Shown here one piece after another: positions 1 to 7,109 of a stretch of DNA of 18,924 bases. Under the pieces are notes generated by a model. The model was not told the DNA's origin. It was given only the letters and a program-made list of their open reading frames with translations, and did not search any database. Position 1 is the first letter of the stretch, and each line of letters begins with the position of its first letter. Source of the stretch: Aphodomonas sp964553125. GTDB taxonomy: Bacteria > Bacillota > Clostridia > Christensenellales > Aristaeellaceae. Location: contig CAZKJW010000044.1 in the NCBI GenBank assembly GCA_964553125.1, positions 1 to 18,924 of the forward strand. The letters run 5' to 3'. The position numbers and the translations under genes are program-made.

Positions 1-1099
1 TGTTGTCGCCAGGCATGACCATCTCAACGCCATCGGGCAGCTTGATGTTGCCGGTAACGTCGGTGGTGCGGAAGTAGAACTGCGGACGATAGCCGTTGAA
101 GAACGGGGTATGACGGCCGCCTTCTTCCTTGGTCAGGACGTACACACGACCCATGAAGTGGGTGTGGGGATGAATGGTGCCGGGCTTGGCCAGAACCTGG
201 CCGCGCTCGATGTCGGTGCGCTGCACGCCACGGAGCAGAACGCCGATGTTGTCGCCGGCTTCGGCGTAATCCATGGTCTTGCGGAACATTTCAACGCCGG
301 TAACAACGACCTTGCGGCTTTCGTCGGTGAGGCCAACGATTTCGACGGTGTCGCCAACACGAACCTGACCGCGCTCGACACGGCCGGTGGCCACGGTGCC
401 GCGGCCGGTGATGGTGAAGACGTCTTCGACGGGCATCAGGAAGGGCTTATCGGTGTCACGTTCCGGAGCCGGAATGTAAGCATCGACGTTTTCCATCAGC
501 TGATAGATGCACTGGCACTCGGGGGCGCTGTGCGGATCGGAACCGTCGTTGGTCATGTATTCCAGAGCCTTGAGGGCGGAACCACGGATGATCGGGATGT
601 CGTCGCCCGGGAAATCGTAGCTGCTGAGCAGTTCGCGGATTTCCATTTCGACCAGCTCGAGGAGCTCGGGGTCGTCCATCTGGTCAGTCTTGTTGAGGAA
701 GACCACGATGTAGGGAACGCCAACCTGACGGGCGAGCAGGATGTGCTCGCGGGTCTGCGGCATGGGGCCGTCGGGGGCAGACACGACGAGGATCGCGCCG
801 TCCATCTGCGCGGCGCCGGTGATCATGTTCTTAACATAGTCAGCGTGGCCGGGGCAGTCAACGTGGGCATAGTGACGGGTCGCGGTCTGGTATTCGACGT
901 GAGCGGTGTTGATGGTGATTCCGCGCGCTTTCTCTTCGGGCGCCTTATCGATCTGGTCATAGCGCATGACTTCAGCGCCGCCGTCCTTGGCCAGAACCAT
1001 CGTGATAGCAGCAGTCAGGGTCGTCTTGCCATGGTCAACGTGACCGATGGTACCGATGTTAACATGCGGCTTAGTACGTTCAAACTTTTGCTTCGCCAT
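1..1099 (-). CDS. tuf: Elongation factor Tu, 3' end cut by window edge
   Basis: GTPase that delivers aminoacyl-tRNA to the ribosomal A site in the cytoplasm. The visible 366 residues begin MAKQKFERTKPHVNIGTIGH and carry all five G motifs: GHVDHGKT (G1), the GIT of switch I (G2), DCPGH (G3), NKTD (G4) and SALK (G5). Domain 2 is complete, and domain 3 stops at ...VMPGDN, so about 30-35 C-terminal residues lie outside the window. The ATG at 1099 is preceded by a strong AAAGGAGG site at 1110-1117. The gene lies about 57 bases downstream of tRNA-Gly and appears to share its promoter. tuf next to sigH is a common clostridial arrangement. Only the missing end is uncertain. Confidence 0.97.
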   Translation of the reverse strand, partial: MAKQKFERTKPHVNIGTIGHVDHGKTTLTAAITMVLAKDGGAEVMRYDQIDKAPEEKARGITINTAHVEYQTATRHYAHVDCPGHADYVKNMITGAAQMDGAILVVSAPDGPMPQTREHILLARQVGVPYIVVFLNKTDQMDDPELLELVEMEIRELLSSYDFPGDDIPIIRGSALKALEYMTNDGSDPHSAPECQCIYQLMENVDAYIPAPERDTDKPFLMPVEDVFTITGRGTVATGRVERGQVRVGDTVEIVGLTDESRKVVVTGVEMFRKTMDYAEAGDNIGVLLRGVQRTDIERGQVLAKPGTIHPHTHFMGRVYVLTKEEGGRHTPFFNGYRPQFYFRTTDVTGNIKLPDGVEMVMPGDN

Positions 1100-1155
1100 G
1101 GGGGTTTCTCCTCCTTTTGATTCGGGGTGCTGAACCGCGCCATCAGCCGGGTTTT

Positions 1156-1229
1156 TGGAGCGGGTGATGGGAATCGAACCCACGTAACCAGCTTGGGAAG
1201 CTGGCACTCTACCATTGAGTTACACCCGC
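1156..1229 (-). tRNA. tRNA-Gly, anticodon CCC
   Basis: Read on the minus strand, this folds as a full cloverleaf. The acceptor stem is GCGGGTG/CACCCGC, the D arm closes with ACTC/GAGT, and the anticodon stem CCAGC/GCTGG encloses the loop TTCCCAA, giving anticodon CCC. The T arm has the TTCGATT loop. The discriminator base is U and CCA is encoded (1156-1158). CCC reads the GGG glycine codon. It lies between a sigma-A promoter and tuf, so it is probably processed from the tuf transcript. Confidence 0.95.
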
Positions 1230-1269
1230 ACGCCCGAAGGACAGTGCGGCCGCTTGCCACACAAAGTGT

Positions 1270-1298
1270 ATTCTATCGAACATCCCTTTTTTTGTCAA
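1270..1298 (-). promoter_or_regulatory. Sigma-A promoter for tRNA-Gly and tuf
   Basis: On the minus strand, TTGACA (1293-1298) and TAGAAT (1270-1275) are separated by exactly 17 bases. The -35 is perfect and the -10 has one mismatch. It lies about 40 bases upstream of the tRNA 5' end, with no other promoter-like sequence before tuf. A strong promoter fits the high expression of EF-Tu. Confidence 0.88.
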
Positions 1299-1302
1299 GT
1301 GT

Positions 1303-1328
1303 AAAAAACGGAAACGCAGGCGTTTTTT
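1303..1328 (-). terminator. Possible weak terminator after sigH
   Basis: A perfect 8-bp inverted repeat (AAAAAACG and CGTTTTTT around a 10-base loop) lies about 80 bases past the sigH stop and just upstream of the tuf promoter. The stem is mostly A-T, so it would be weak. An alternative fold (AACGC/GCGTT) leaves only a 2-base loop. The position suits separation of sigH from tuf, but the evidence is thin. Confidence 0.3.
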
Positions 1329-1405
1329 GGAATTTTGCGCGGTTTTTCGCCGTCGCTCCAAGGCGTGGCCGCCGTTTTTTTCCCTCGGTGCGGGATGCTT
1401 GATAT

Positions 1406-2056
1406 TCATGAATTTTTCTGCTCCAGCAGCTTCTCCATTTTCCTTTTGACGCGCTGGAGCGCGTTGTCAATCGACTTGACATGCCGCCCCAGATCGACGG
1501 CGATTTCCTGATAGCTGCGCCCGTCGAGGTAGGCCAGAAGCACTTCCCACTCCAGCGGGGAGAGCATTTTGCCGATGCGGCTTTCGATGCTGGACAAGTC
1601 CTCCTGTCCGATGAGCAGATCCTCCGGATTGGTGATGCGCCCCTCGCTGATCACGTCCAGCAGCGTCCTGTCCGATTCCTCGTCGAAGATCGGCTTGTTC
1701 AGCGAGACGTAGGAGTTGAGCGGGATATGCTTCTGCCGCGTCGCCGTCTTGATGGCGGTGATGATCTGGCGCGTCACGCACAGCTCCGCAAAGGCGCGGA
1801 AGCTGGCGAGCTTCTCCGGTCTGAAATCGCGGATGGCCTTATAAAGCCCGATCATACCTTCCTGCACGATATCCTCATGATCCGCGCCGATGAGGAAATA
1901 GCTCCTCGCGCGGGAACGGACAAAGTTTTTGTAGCGGTTCAGCAGGCATTCCAGCGCCTGTCCGCCGCCCTGTCCCTGCGCCAGCAGGCACAATTCTTCA
2001 TCCGTCATCTGGGAAAGGCTCGTTTCTTCCGACAAAAGTTTGTCCCCCGGTTGCAC
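1406..2056 (-). CDS. sigH: RNA polymerase sigma factor SigH (Spo0H type)
   Basis: Alternative sigma factor which, in Bacillus and relatives, directs early sporulation and stationary-phase genes. The 216 residues match the length of the family (about 218). Region 2 is strongly conserved (SYFLIGADHEDIVQEGMIGL, about 53-72, then ITAIKTATRQKHIPLNSYVS). Region 4 holds the recognition helix-turn-helix (GRSYQEIAVDLGRHVKSIDN). The chosen start is GTG at 2056, giving 16 residues before MTDEEL as in known SigH proteins. No strong ribosome site precedes it, and ATG at 2008 is an alternative. It is the last gene of the rhaB-mrnC-rlmB-rae1 run, with 41 bases between it and rae1. A private promoter there is not evident. 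Confidence 0.95.
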   Translation of the reverse strand: MQPGDKLLSEETSLSQMTDEELCLLAQGQGGGQALECLLNRYKNFVRSRARSYFLIGADHEDIVQEGMIGLYKAIRDFRPEKLASFRAFAELCVTRQIITAIKTATRQKHIPLNSYVSLNKPIFDEESDRTLLDVISEGRITNPEDLLIGQEDLSSIESRIGKMLSPLEWEVLLAYLDGRSYQEIAVDLGRHVKSIDNALQRVKRKMEKLLEQKNS

Positions 2057-2097
2057 AAATAATGTGTTTTTACCAAAAAACGTATGGGCGGCGGGTT

Positions 2098-2607
2098 TTA
2101 TTCCCCGCGGCGCATTTTTTCCAGCGCGTCGCGCTGGGGCTTGGGCAGACGGGCGATGAGCATCCCGCTCTTTGCCGGCGCATGGCGCTCAATCTGCGCG
2201 CGCTGCTCTGCGTGCGCCTGCGCCATTTCGCGCAGCAGTTCGCGGGACGGCAGGCGCGTTGCGCCCCTGCCGAGGACGACCGTCTGCTCGACGTTGTCGC
2301 TCGTGGCCACGCGCACCTCGCGGTAGCGCGGCTGCTGGTCGCACAGGCGTTCGATGTACTGATCGGCGATTTCGCCGTGCCGCGTGAACACGACCTCCAC
2401 CTGCCCGCGCGTTTCATGGCTTCGCAGCAGGCGTTCCGAGCGCGTGCCGTCGAAAACGAGCACCACCTCGCAGCCGTGAAACGCGGCGTATTCCTCCAGC
2501 CGCACGGTCAGCCGCTCCCGGCACTCCTCAAACGACCAGCCCTTCTGCGCCGCCAGCTCCCACGCGCCGATGACGTTGTAGCCGTCCACCACCAGCAGCG
2601 GCTTCAT
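2098..2607 (-). CDS. rae1: NYN-domain ribosome-associated endoribonuclease Rae1 (YacP)
   Basis: 169-residue NYN/PIN-like nuclease. In Bacillus subtilis, Rae1 enters the ribosomal A site and cleaves mRNA during translation. The N-terminus LLVVDGYNVIGAW contains the metal-binding Asp8 and the NV motif. EVVLVFDGTRS and ATSDNVEQTVVLGRGA supply further acidic and conserved positions typical of the YacP family. The C-terminal third is a charged helical tail. The ATG at 2607 overlaps the rlmB stop in ATGA, which points to coupled translation; an open frame continues upstream but is only the rlmB shadow. Gene order rlmB-rae1-sigH matches B. subtilis and supports orthology. Confidence 0.92.
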   Translation of the reverse strand: MKPLLVVDGYNVIGAWELAAQKGWSFEECRERLTVRLEEYAAFHGCEVVLVFDGTRSERLLRSHETRGQVEVVFTRHGEIADQYIERLCDQQPRYREVRVATSDNVEQTVVLGRGATRLPSRELLREMAQAHAEQRAQIERHAPAKSGMLIARLPKPQRDALEKMRRGE

Positions 2608-3593
2608 CCGCGCTGCCTTCTCACTTCGTACATCAGCACGCCCGCCGCAACCGACGCGTTGAGCGAGTTGATTCTGCCGCGCATCGGAAGCGCCGCGCAG
2701 CCGTCGCAGTTCTCCAGCACAAGGCGGGAAACGCCCTCGCCCTCGCTGCCGATGACCAGCGCGATGGGCCCGGTGAGGTTCATTGCGTCGTATTTTTCGC
2801 CGCGCGCTTCCGCCGCGATAATCCACAGCCCGCGCTCCTTGAGCGTCTGCAGCGTGCGCGTCAGGTTGCCCACGCGCGCCACGGGCAGATACTCCACCGC
2901 GCCCGCCGACGCCTTCACCGCCGACGGCGTCAGCCCGACCGCGCGGCGCTCCGGAACGATCACGCCGTGCGCGCCCGCGCATTCGGCGCTGCGGATAATC
3001 GCGCCCAGATTCTGCGGGTCGGTCACGCCGTCAAGAATCACGAAGAACGGATCCTCCCCGCGCTCCTGCGCGAGACGGAACATATCCTCGATTTCGCTGT
3101 AACGGAACGCGGAGGAGACGGCGATCATGCCCTGATGGTTCGGGGCAATCGCGTCCAACCGCGCGCGGTCCACCGTCTGCACGACGATTTTGTTCTCGCG
3201 CGCCATCATCACGATTTCGCGCGCCGAGCCAGTCAGTTCTCCCTTTGCCACGAGCAGGTGCTCCAGATCGCGGCCGGAACGAATCGCCTCGCGGATCGGG
3301 TTGCGGCCGACGATCACGTTCTCCGGCGGAAGCTGCGTCTCGCGCGGCTCCGTGAACGGCACCGAACGCGGCGAAATTTCGCGCGGCGCGCGCTCCTCGC
3401 GCACGGGACGTTCCTCGCGCGCAGGGCGCTGCGGACGGCCGCCGGGCTTGCGCTCGAAGGACGGCGCGCCCTCGGACTTCCGCGCTCCGCGCGGCTTGTC
3501 CTCGCCAAAGCGCTGCCCGCGCTTGTCGCCGTAGGCGGGCTTGTCTCCGTAAGGCTTTTTGCGGTTGTCGTATTTTCTTTCAAAACCTGCCAT
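2604..3593 (-). CDS. rlmB: 23S rRNA 2'-O-methyltransferase RlmB (TrmH/SpoU family) with disordered N-terminal tail
   Basis: SPOUT methyltransferase expected to 2'-O-methylate a guanosine in 23S rRNA (G2251 in E. coli) using S-adenosylmethionine. The 329 residues divide into three parts. Residues 1-88 are an Arg/Gly/Pro/Lys-rich low-complexity tail with YGDK and REER repeats. The substrate-binding domain ENVIVGRNPIREAI... follows at about 91-165. The catalytic domain (about 183-329) has motif 1 NLGAIIRSAECAGAHGVI (195-212), motif 2 ALVIGSEGEGVS (278-289) and motif 3 LPMRGRINSLNASVAAGVLM (302-321). The family is usually about 245-250 residues, so the tail is extra. ATG 3593 follows AAAGGGG. It sits 11 bases after mrnC. 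Target specificity is inferred from the family, not seen. Confidence 0.93.
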   Translation of the reverse strand: MAGFERKYDNRKKPYGDKPAYGDKRGQRFGEDKPRGARKSEGAPSFERKPGGRPQRPAREERPVREERAPREISPRSVPFTEPRETQLPPENVIVGRNPIREAIRSGRDLEHLLVAKGELTGSAREIVMMARENKIVVQTVDRARLDAIAPNHQGMIAVSSAFRYSEIEDMFRLAQERGEDPFFVILDGVTDPQNLGAIIRSAECAGAHGVIVPERRAVGLTPSAVKASAGAVEYLPVARVGNLTRTLQTLKERGLWIIAAEARGEKYDAMNLTGPIALVIGSEGEGVSRLVLENCDGCAALPMRGRINSLNASVAAGVLMYEVRRQRG

Positions 3594-3604
3594 TGTTTTC
3601 CCCT

Positions 3605-4021
3605 TTATTCCTTTGCTTTTTCAATGAGCCGATAGAGCGTGCGCAGACGTTCCGTCTGCCCGCTCAGATACAGATACCCCGCCAGCGCCTCCAGCCCCGT
3701 CGCATGGGCGTAATCGGCCGGATCGGCATGCTTGGGCGCGGCGTGGTTGGCGTGCGCGTTCCTGCCGCGACGCACGATGTCGCGCTCGTCGTCCGTCAGC
3801 TCCGGCTCGATGCGCTGCAGCGCGCGCGCCTGCCCTGCTGCGTTCACCTCGCGAATCGCCGCCCTGTGCATCGCGCCCGCCTTGCCGCCCGCGAACAGCA
3901 GCTCCGTGCGCACGAACAATTCATGCACCGCGTCGCCCACATACGCCAGCCGCAGCGGGCTGAGCATCCGCGCTTCTTTTTCCGTCAGCGGCTCATGGTC
4001 TAGATAAAACGCTTCCTCCAT
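3605..4021 (-). CDS. mrnC: Mini-ribonuclease 3 (MrnC)
   Basis: 138-residue RNase III-like enzyme lacking a dsRNA-binding domain. In B. subtilis, Mini-III matures the ends of 23S rRNA. The signature AYVGDAVHELFVR (26-38) holds the catalytic Asp30 and Glu34. The second conserved block, RRGRNAHANHAAPKHADPAD followed by YAHATGLEALAGYLYL, matches the family's C-terminal helices and acidic active-site residues. Length is normal. The ATG at 4021 shares one base with the rhaB stop codon (TGATG), so translation is probably coupled to rhaB. The usual upstream partner of mrnC is cysS; here it is a sugar kinase. Confidence 0.93.
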   Translation of the reverse strand: MEEAFYLDHEPLTEKEARMLSPLRLAYVGDAVHELFVRTELLFAGGKAGAMHRAAIREVNAAGQARALQRIEPELTDDERDIVRRGRNAHANHAAPKHADPADYAHATGLEALAGYLYLSGQTERLRTLYRLIEKAKE

Positions 4022-5514
4022 CAGTCCTCCAGCCCCGTAATCGACATGAATTTCGCATAGGCCGCATCCCAGTCCGCATCCTTTTCAGGCTGGAACGTCC
4101 GCACCTCGAACGAATTGCGCACAACCTCGCGCAGCTCGTCCAGATCCTTGATCGCGCCCAGCGCCATCGCCTGCATCAGCAGGTTGCCGATCGCCGTGCC
4201 CTCGCCGGGGCCGGCCAGCACCGGGCGATCGATCGCCGAAGCGGTCATGCGGTTGAGCAGCACGTTGTTGCTGCCGCCGCCCACGATGTGCAGGCAGTCG
4301 ATCTTCTCGCCGAGGATATCGCGCTCCAGCCGGCGAATCGCCCAGCGGTATTTCAGCGCAAGGCTTTCGTAGATGGCGCGGGCGAACTGCGGCCGCGTCT
4401 GCGGCACGGGCTGGTTCGTCTCGCGGCAATATTCCTCGATGCGCGCGGGCATGTCGCCCTGCGGCAGGAAACGATCGTCGTCCGGATCGAAGAGCGAACG
4501 GAACGGCGCTTCCTTCTCGGCCAGCGCAGCGAGCGTGGCGAAATCCTCGCAGTCGCCCTGCTTGAGCCAGTTGCGGCGGCATTCCTGAATGATCCACATG
4601 CCCATGATGTTCTTGAGCACGCGCGTGGTGCCGCACACGCCGCCCTCGTTGGTGTAGTTGGCGTTCATCACGCCGGCGGAAACGACGGGCTCCTTGGTTT
4701 CCGCGCCGAGAAGCGACCATGTGCCGGAGCTGATATAGGCGAACTTGCTGCCCTTCGCCGCCGGCACGGAGGCAACAGCCGCCGCGGTGTCATGCTGCGC
4801 GCCCGCGACGACGAGCGGCGCTTTTTTGAAGCCGAATTCCGCGCACAGCGCGGGAAGAAGCGGCCCGCGAACCTTGCCGGACTCATGCACGGGCTGGCAG
4901 ATTTCCTTGGGCAGACCGAACGCTTCGAGCAGCTCGGGCGACCAGTCGCGCGTGCGCGGGTCGGACATCTGGCCGGTGGAAACGATGGAGTATTCGCTCT
5001 CCTTCACGCCGGTGAGATAATAGATGAACAGATCGGGAATGTGCAGCAGCGTCTGTGCGTTTTTGAGCGCGACGTCGTTCTGCTCCTTGAGCGCAAGCAG
5101 CTGATAGAGCGTGTTGAACTTCATGAACGCCAGACCGGTGCGCTCAAAAATCTGCTCCTTGGGCATGATTTTGAACGCCTTTTCCATTGCGTCGTCGGTC
5201 ATCGAATCGCGATAGTGGACGGGGTTTCCGAGCAGACGGCCGTTCTCGTCGAGCAGACCGAAGTCCACGCCCCACGTGTCGATGCCGATGGCGTCCGGCT
5301 CCACGCCGGCCTGCGCGCACTTGAGCAGCCCGCGGCGCATTTCGCCGTACAGGCGCGGAAAGTCCCAATACAGCCGGTCGCCCATCTGCACCGGCTCGTT
5401 CGGGAAACGATGCATCTCCTCGATGGTCAGTTTGCCGTCCTCCAAGGTGCCCAGAATGGCACGGCCGTTGGAGGCGCCGTAGTCAAAGCCCAGAAGATGA
5501 AGCCGCTTAGCCAT
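4021..5514 (-). CDS. rhaB: Rhamnulokinase
   Basis: FGGY-family kinase expected to phosphorylate L-rhamnulose at C1 with ATP. Of 497 residues, domain I starts with the phosphate-binding GFDYGASNGR (9-18) and carries IDTWGVDFGLLD (78-89) and NPVHYRD. Domain II has AGAQHDTAAAVASVP with the probable catalytic Asp242, then ISSGTWSLLG (261-270) and the ATP-site run VGGGSNNVLLNRM. Motifs match RhaB better than glycerol, xylulose or gluconate kinases, though fuculose kinase activity cannot be excluded. The ATG at 5514 follows GGGAGGA at 6-base spacing and is preferred over a TTG five codons upstream. No rhaA, rhaD or rhamnose transporter is visible nearby, so its place at the head of an RNA-processing operon is unusual. 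Confidence 0.88.
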   Translation of the reverse strand: MAKRLHLLGFDYGASNGRAILGTLEDGKLTIEEMHRFPNEPVQMGDRLYWDFPRLYGEMRRGLLKCAQAGVEPDAIGIDTWGVDFGLLDENGRLLGNPVHYRDSMTDDAMEKAFKIMPKEQIFERTGLAFMKFNTLYQLLALKEQNDVALKNAQTLLHIPDLFIYYLTGVKESEYSIVSTGQMSDPRTRDWSPELLEAFGLPKEICQPVHESGKVRGPLLPALCAEFGFKKAPLVVAGAQHDTAAAVASVPAAKGSKFAYISSGTWSLLGAETKEPVVSAGVMNANYTNEGGVCGTTRVLKNIMGMWIIQECRRNWLKQGDCEDFATLAALAEKEAPFRSLFDPDDDRFLPQGDMPARIEEYCRETNQPVPQTRPQFARAIYESLALKYRWAIRRLERDILGEKIDCLHIVGGGSNNVLLNRMTASAIDRPVLAGPGEGTAIGNLLMQAMALGAIKDLDELREVVRNSFEVRTFQPEKDADWDAAYAKFMSITGLED

Positions 5515-5556
5515 ATCGAATCCTCCCAAATCTGCATAGTACGTTCATTTTGCTTT

Positions 5557-5585
5557 ATTCTATCAGAAACAGCCGGCCTTTTCAA
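5557..5585 (-). promoter_or_regulatory. Sigma-A promoter for rhaB-mrnC-rlmB-rae1-sigH
   Basis: On the minus strand, TTGAAA (5580-5585) and TAGAAT (5557-5562) have a 17-base spacer, 43 bases upstream of the rhaB start. It is the only clear promoter before this leftward run of closely packed genes, so it probably drives them all. It is divergent from the XRE-regulator promoter, with about 73 bases between the two -35 elements, room for a regulator site. Confidence 0.85.
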
Positions 5586-5658
5586 TGAAGAAATGCGCCG
5601 GCTTGCCTGTTTTTCGGGCGGCTTCGCCGCGGTTGAGCGCCGCTCCCCTGCGCGTTGC

Positions 5659-5687
5659 TTGTTTTTGCGGCGCGCAGCGGCTACAAT
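5659..5687 (+). promoter_or_regulatory. Sigma-A promoter for the XRE regulator
   Basis: TTGTTT (5659-5664) and TACAAT (5682-5687) are spaced by 17 bases. The start codon at 5719 lies 31 bases past the -10, with AAAGGGAGGG (5702-5711) as ribosome site. The -35 is weaker than the -10. Confidence 0.7.
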
Positions 5688-5718
5688 AAGCCCGACGCAC
5701 GAAAGGGAGGGAACCCCA

Positions 5719-6753
5719 ATGGATATTGGAAAACAGATCCGGCTCTGCCGCCTGCGCGGCGACATGACGCAGGAGAAGCTGGCCGAGGCCGTTCACGTTA
5801 CGCCGCAGGCCGTGAGCAAATGGGAGCTTGGGCAGACGCTGCCCGACATCGCGCTCCTGCCGGAGATTTCCTGCGCGCTGGGCGTGCGCATCGACGAGCT
5901 GTTTGAAAGCCCGGAGGAAACGCATCTGCGCCGCATCGAAGCGATGCTGGAGCGCGGGCCGATGCTTGACCGCGCGGATTTTGACTACGCCGTCGCCCGG
6001 CTGAAGGAGTGTATGCGCAGCCCGGACCTGAAGGGCCGCTGCCTAACGCTGCTTGCCGAGCTGCATCTGGCGCGCTCCGACGCATACGCCGCGGCGGCCG
6101 CCGATTATGCGTGCGAAGCGCTGGAAGCCGAGCCTGAAAAGAAAGCGAATCACGCGGCGTTTTTCAGCGCCATGCGCGGCGTTCTGCCCGACTGGTGCTG
6201 CTCCAACCGCTCGCAGCTGATCGAAACGTATCAGGCGTTCGTCGGCGCGCATCCCGATTACATGCCGGGCTACCTGTGGCTGCTCGACGCGCTGCTGCCC
6301 GACCGGCGGCTCAAGGAGGCGCGCGAGACGCTCCGCGCGCTTCAAGCGCGCTTTACATGCTATCAGACCCTGCTCTACGAAGGCTGGGTGCTTCTCTGGG
6401 AGGGCGACGCCGCAGCGGCCGACCGCGTCTGGGCCGCAATGACCGACGCCTATGCCGACGACTGGCGCGCATGGTTTGCGCGGGGCGACGCCTATGCGCA
6501 CCGCGCGATGTACGGCGAAGCCGCCGCGATGTATCGCGAAGCAATCGCCCGGCAAACGCCGCCGCGGCTGACCGACGCCGAAGAAAGCCTCGCCCAGCTC
6601 TGCCGCCTTGCGGGCGACTGGCGCGGCGCCATGGAGGCGTACCGGCACATTCTCACGATTCTGCGCGACGACTGGCAGCTGACCGAAGGCGAAACCGTGC
6701 GCGGCTATGAGGAAAACATCGCGGAATGCCGCCGCCGGCTCGGCGAAGCCTGA
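5719..6753 (+). CDS. XRE-family transcriptional regulator with TPR-like C-terminal region
   Basis: 344-residue DNA-binding protein. Residues about 5-62 form an XRE/Cro helix-turn-helix: the pattern MTQEKLAEAVHVTPQAVSKWE (helices 2-3) followed by LPDIALLPEISCALGVRIDELF is typical. The rest is almost all helical and Ala/Leu/Asp-rich, with pair-helix units such as DWRAWFARGDAYAHRAMYGE and then AAAMYREAI that resemble tetratricopeptide repeats. TPR parts in such regulators usually bind a peptide or protein partner, but no ligand can be read from the sequence. ATG 5719 is fixed by AAAGGGAGGG eight bases before it. Divergent from rhaB-sigH and followed by a small membrane-protein gene; either could be a target, which is inference only. 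The GC-rich gene matches its neighbours in composition. Confidence 0.85.
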   Translation: MDIGKQIRLCRLRGDMTQEKLAEAVHVTPQAVSKWELGQTLPDIALLPEISCALGVRIDELFESPEETHLRRIEAMLERGPMLDRADFDYAVARLKECMRSPDLKGRCLTLLAELHLARSDAYAAAAADYACEALEAEPEKKANHAAFFSAMRGVLPDWCCSNRSQLIETYQAFVGAHPDYMPGYLWLLDALLPDRRLKEARETLRALQARFTCYQTLLYEGWVLLWEGDAAAADRVWAAMTDAYADDWRAWFARGDAYAHRAMYGEAAAMYREAIARQTPPRLTDAEESLAQLCRLAGDWRGAMEAYRHILTILRDDWQLTEGETVRGYEENIAECRRRLGEA

Positions 6754-6784
6754 ACGGGTTCTTAATCCTGCAAACGATTTCTTT

Positions 6785-6815
6785 TTCACAACCTTAGCAT
6801 AAAAATCAGTATACT
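6785..6815 (+). promoter_or_regulatory. Possible promoter for the 52-residue membrane protein
   Basis: TATACT (6810-6815) is a good -10. The best -35 candidate, TTCACA (6785-6790), leaves a long 19-base spacer. The region is distinctly A/T-rich compared with the flanking genes, which favours a promoter, but the -35 is doubtful. Confidence 0.45.
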
Positions 6816-6864
6816 GTATTTAGTGAAATTTGGATTCTTCCCGAAGAACAGGAGTGATTGATTC

Positions 6865-7023
6865 ATGCCGAGCAAGGCTTATCTGGAAGCGAAAAAGGAA
6901 TTCGTCAACTGCCTGTGCATGTCGATCATCGGGCTGGGCGTTCCGGTTGTGATCGCTTTCAAAGAATGGTGGCCGATCATGAAGGCCGAAAAAGCCAAGG
7001 AACAGGCCGGAGTTTCCGCCTGA
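6865..7023 (+). CDS. Small single-span membrane protein (52 aa), unknown function
   Basis: Short gene starting MPSKAYLEAKKEFVNC and ending ...EKAKEQAGVSA. A charged N-terminal helix is followed by one hydrophobic stretch (about residues 17-32, CMSIIGLGVPVVIAF) and a Lys/Glu-rich tail after EWWPIMK. This looks like a small one-span membrane protein; I do not recognise a family. Support for being real: GGAG at 6851-6854 ten bases before the ATG, an A/T-rich promoter-like region upstream, and a strong terminator 20 bases after the stop. It could be transcribed alone or with the XRE regulator gene 111 bases upstream. Confidence 0.65.
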   Translation: MPSKAYLEAKKEFVNCLCMSIIGLGVPVVIAFKEWWPIMKAEKAKEQAGVSA

Positions 7024-7043
7024 AAAAAGTCCGTCCAAACGGC

Positions 7044-7093
7044 GCGCCGCCGCAATTCCTCCCTTGCTTTGGATTTGCGGCGGCGCTTTTTTT
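7044..7093 (+). terminator. Rho-independent terminator after the small membrane-protein gene
   Basis: A perfect 12-bp GC-rich stem (GCGCCGCCGCAA, 7044-7055, with TTGCGGCGGCGC, 7075-7086) around a 19-base loop is followed by seven Ts (7087-7093). The U tract lies only on the plus strand, so it ends rightward transcription. The convergent gene ending at 7110 may use the hairpin but has no U tract there. Confidence 0.9.
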
Positions 7094-7109
7094 GTTCTTT
7101 TTTTCAGGC

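Noticed and set aside
110..1120. Long plus-strand open frame opposite tuf
   Set aside because: It is the antisense shadow of EF-Tu, whose GTPase motifs are unmistakable on the minus strand.
4288..5718. Plus-strand frame running through rhaB into the XRE regulator, as if a long N-terminal extension
   Set aside because: The part before 5719 is antisense to rhaB. A promoter and ribosome site lie directly before ATG 5719 and the helix-turn-helix begins there.
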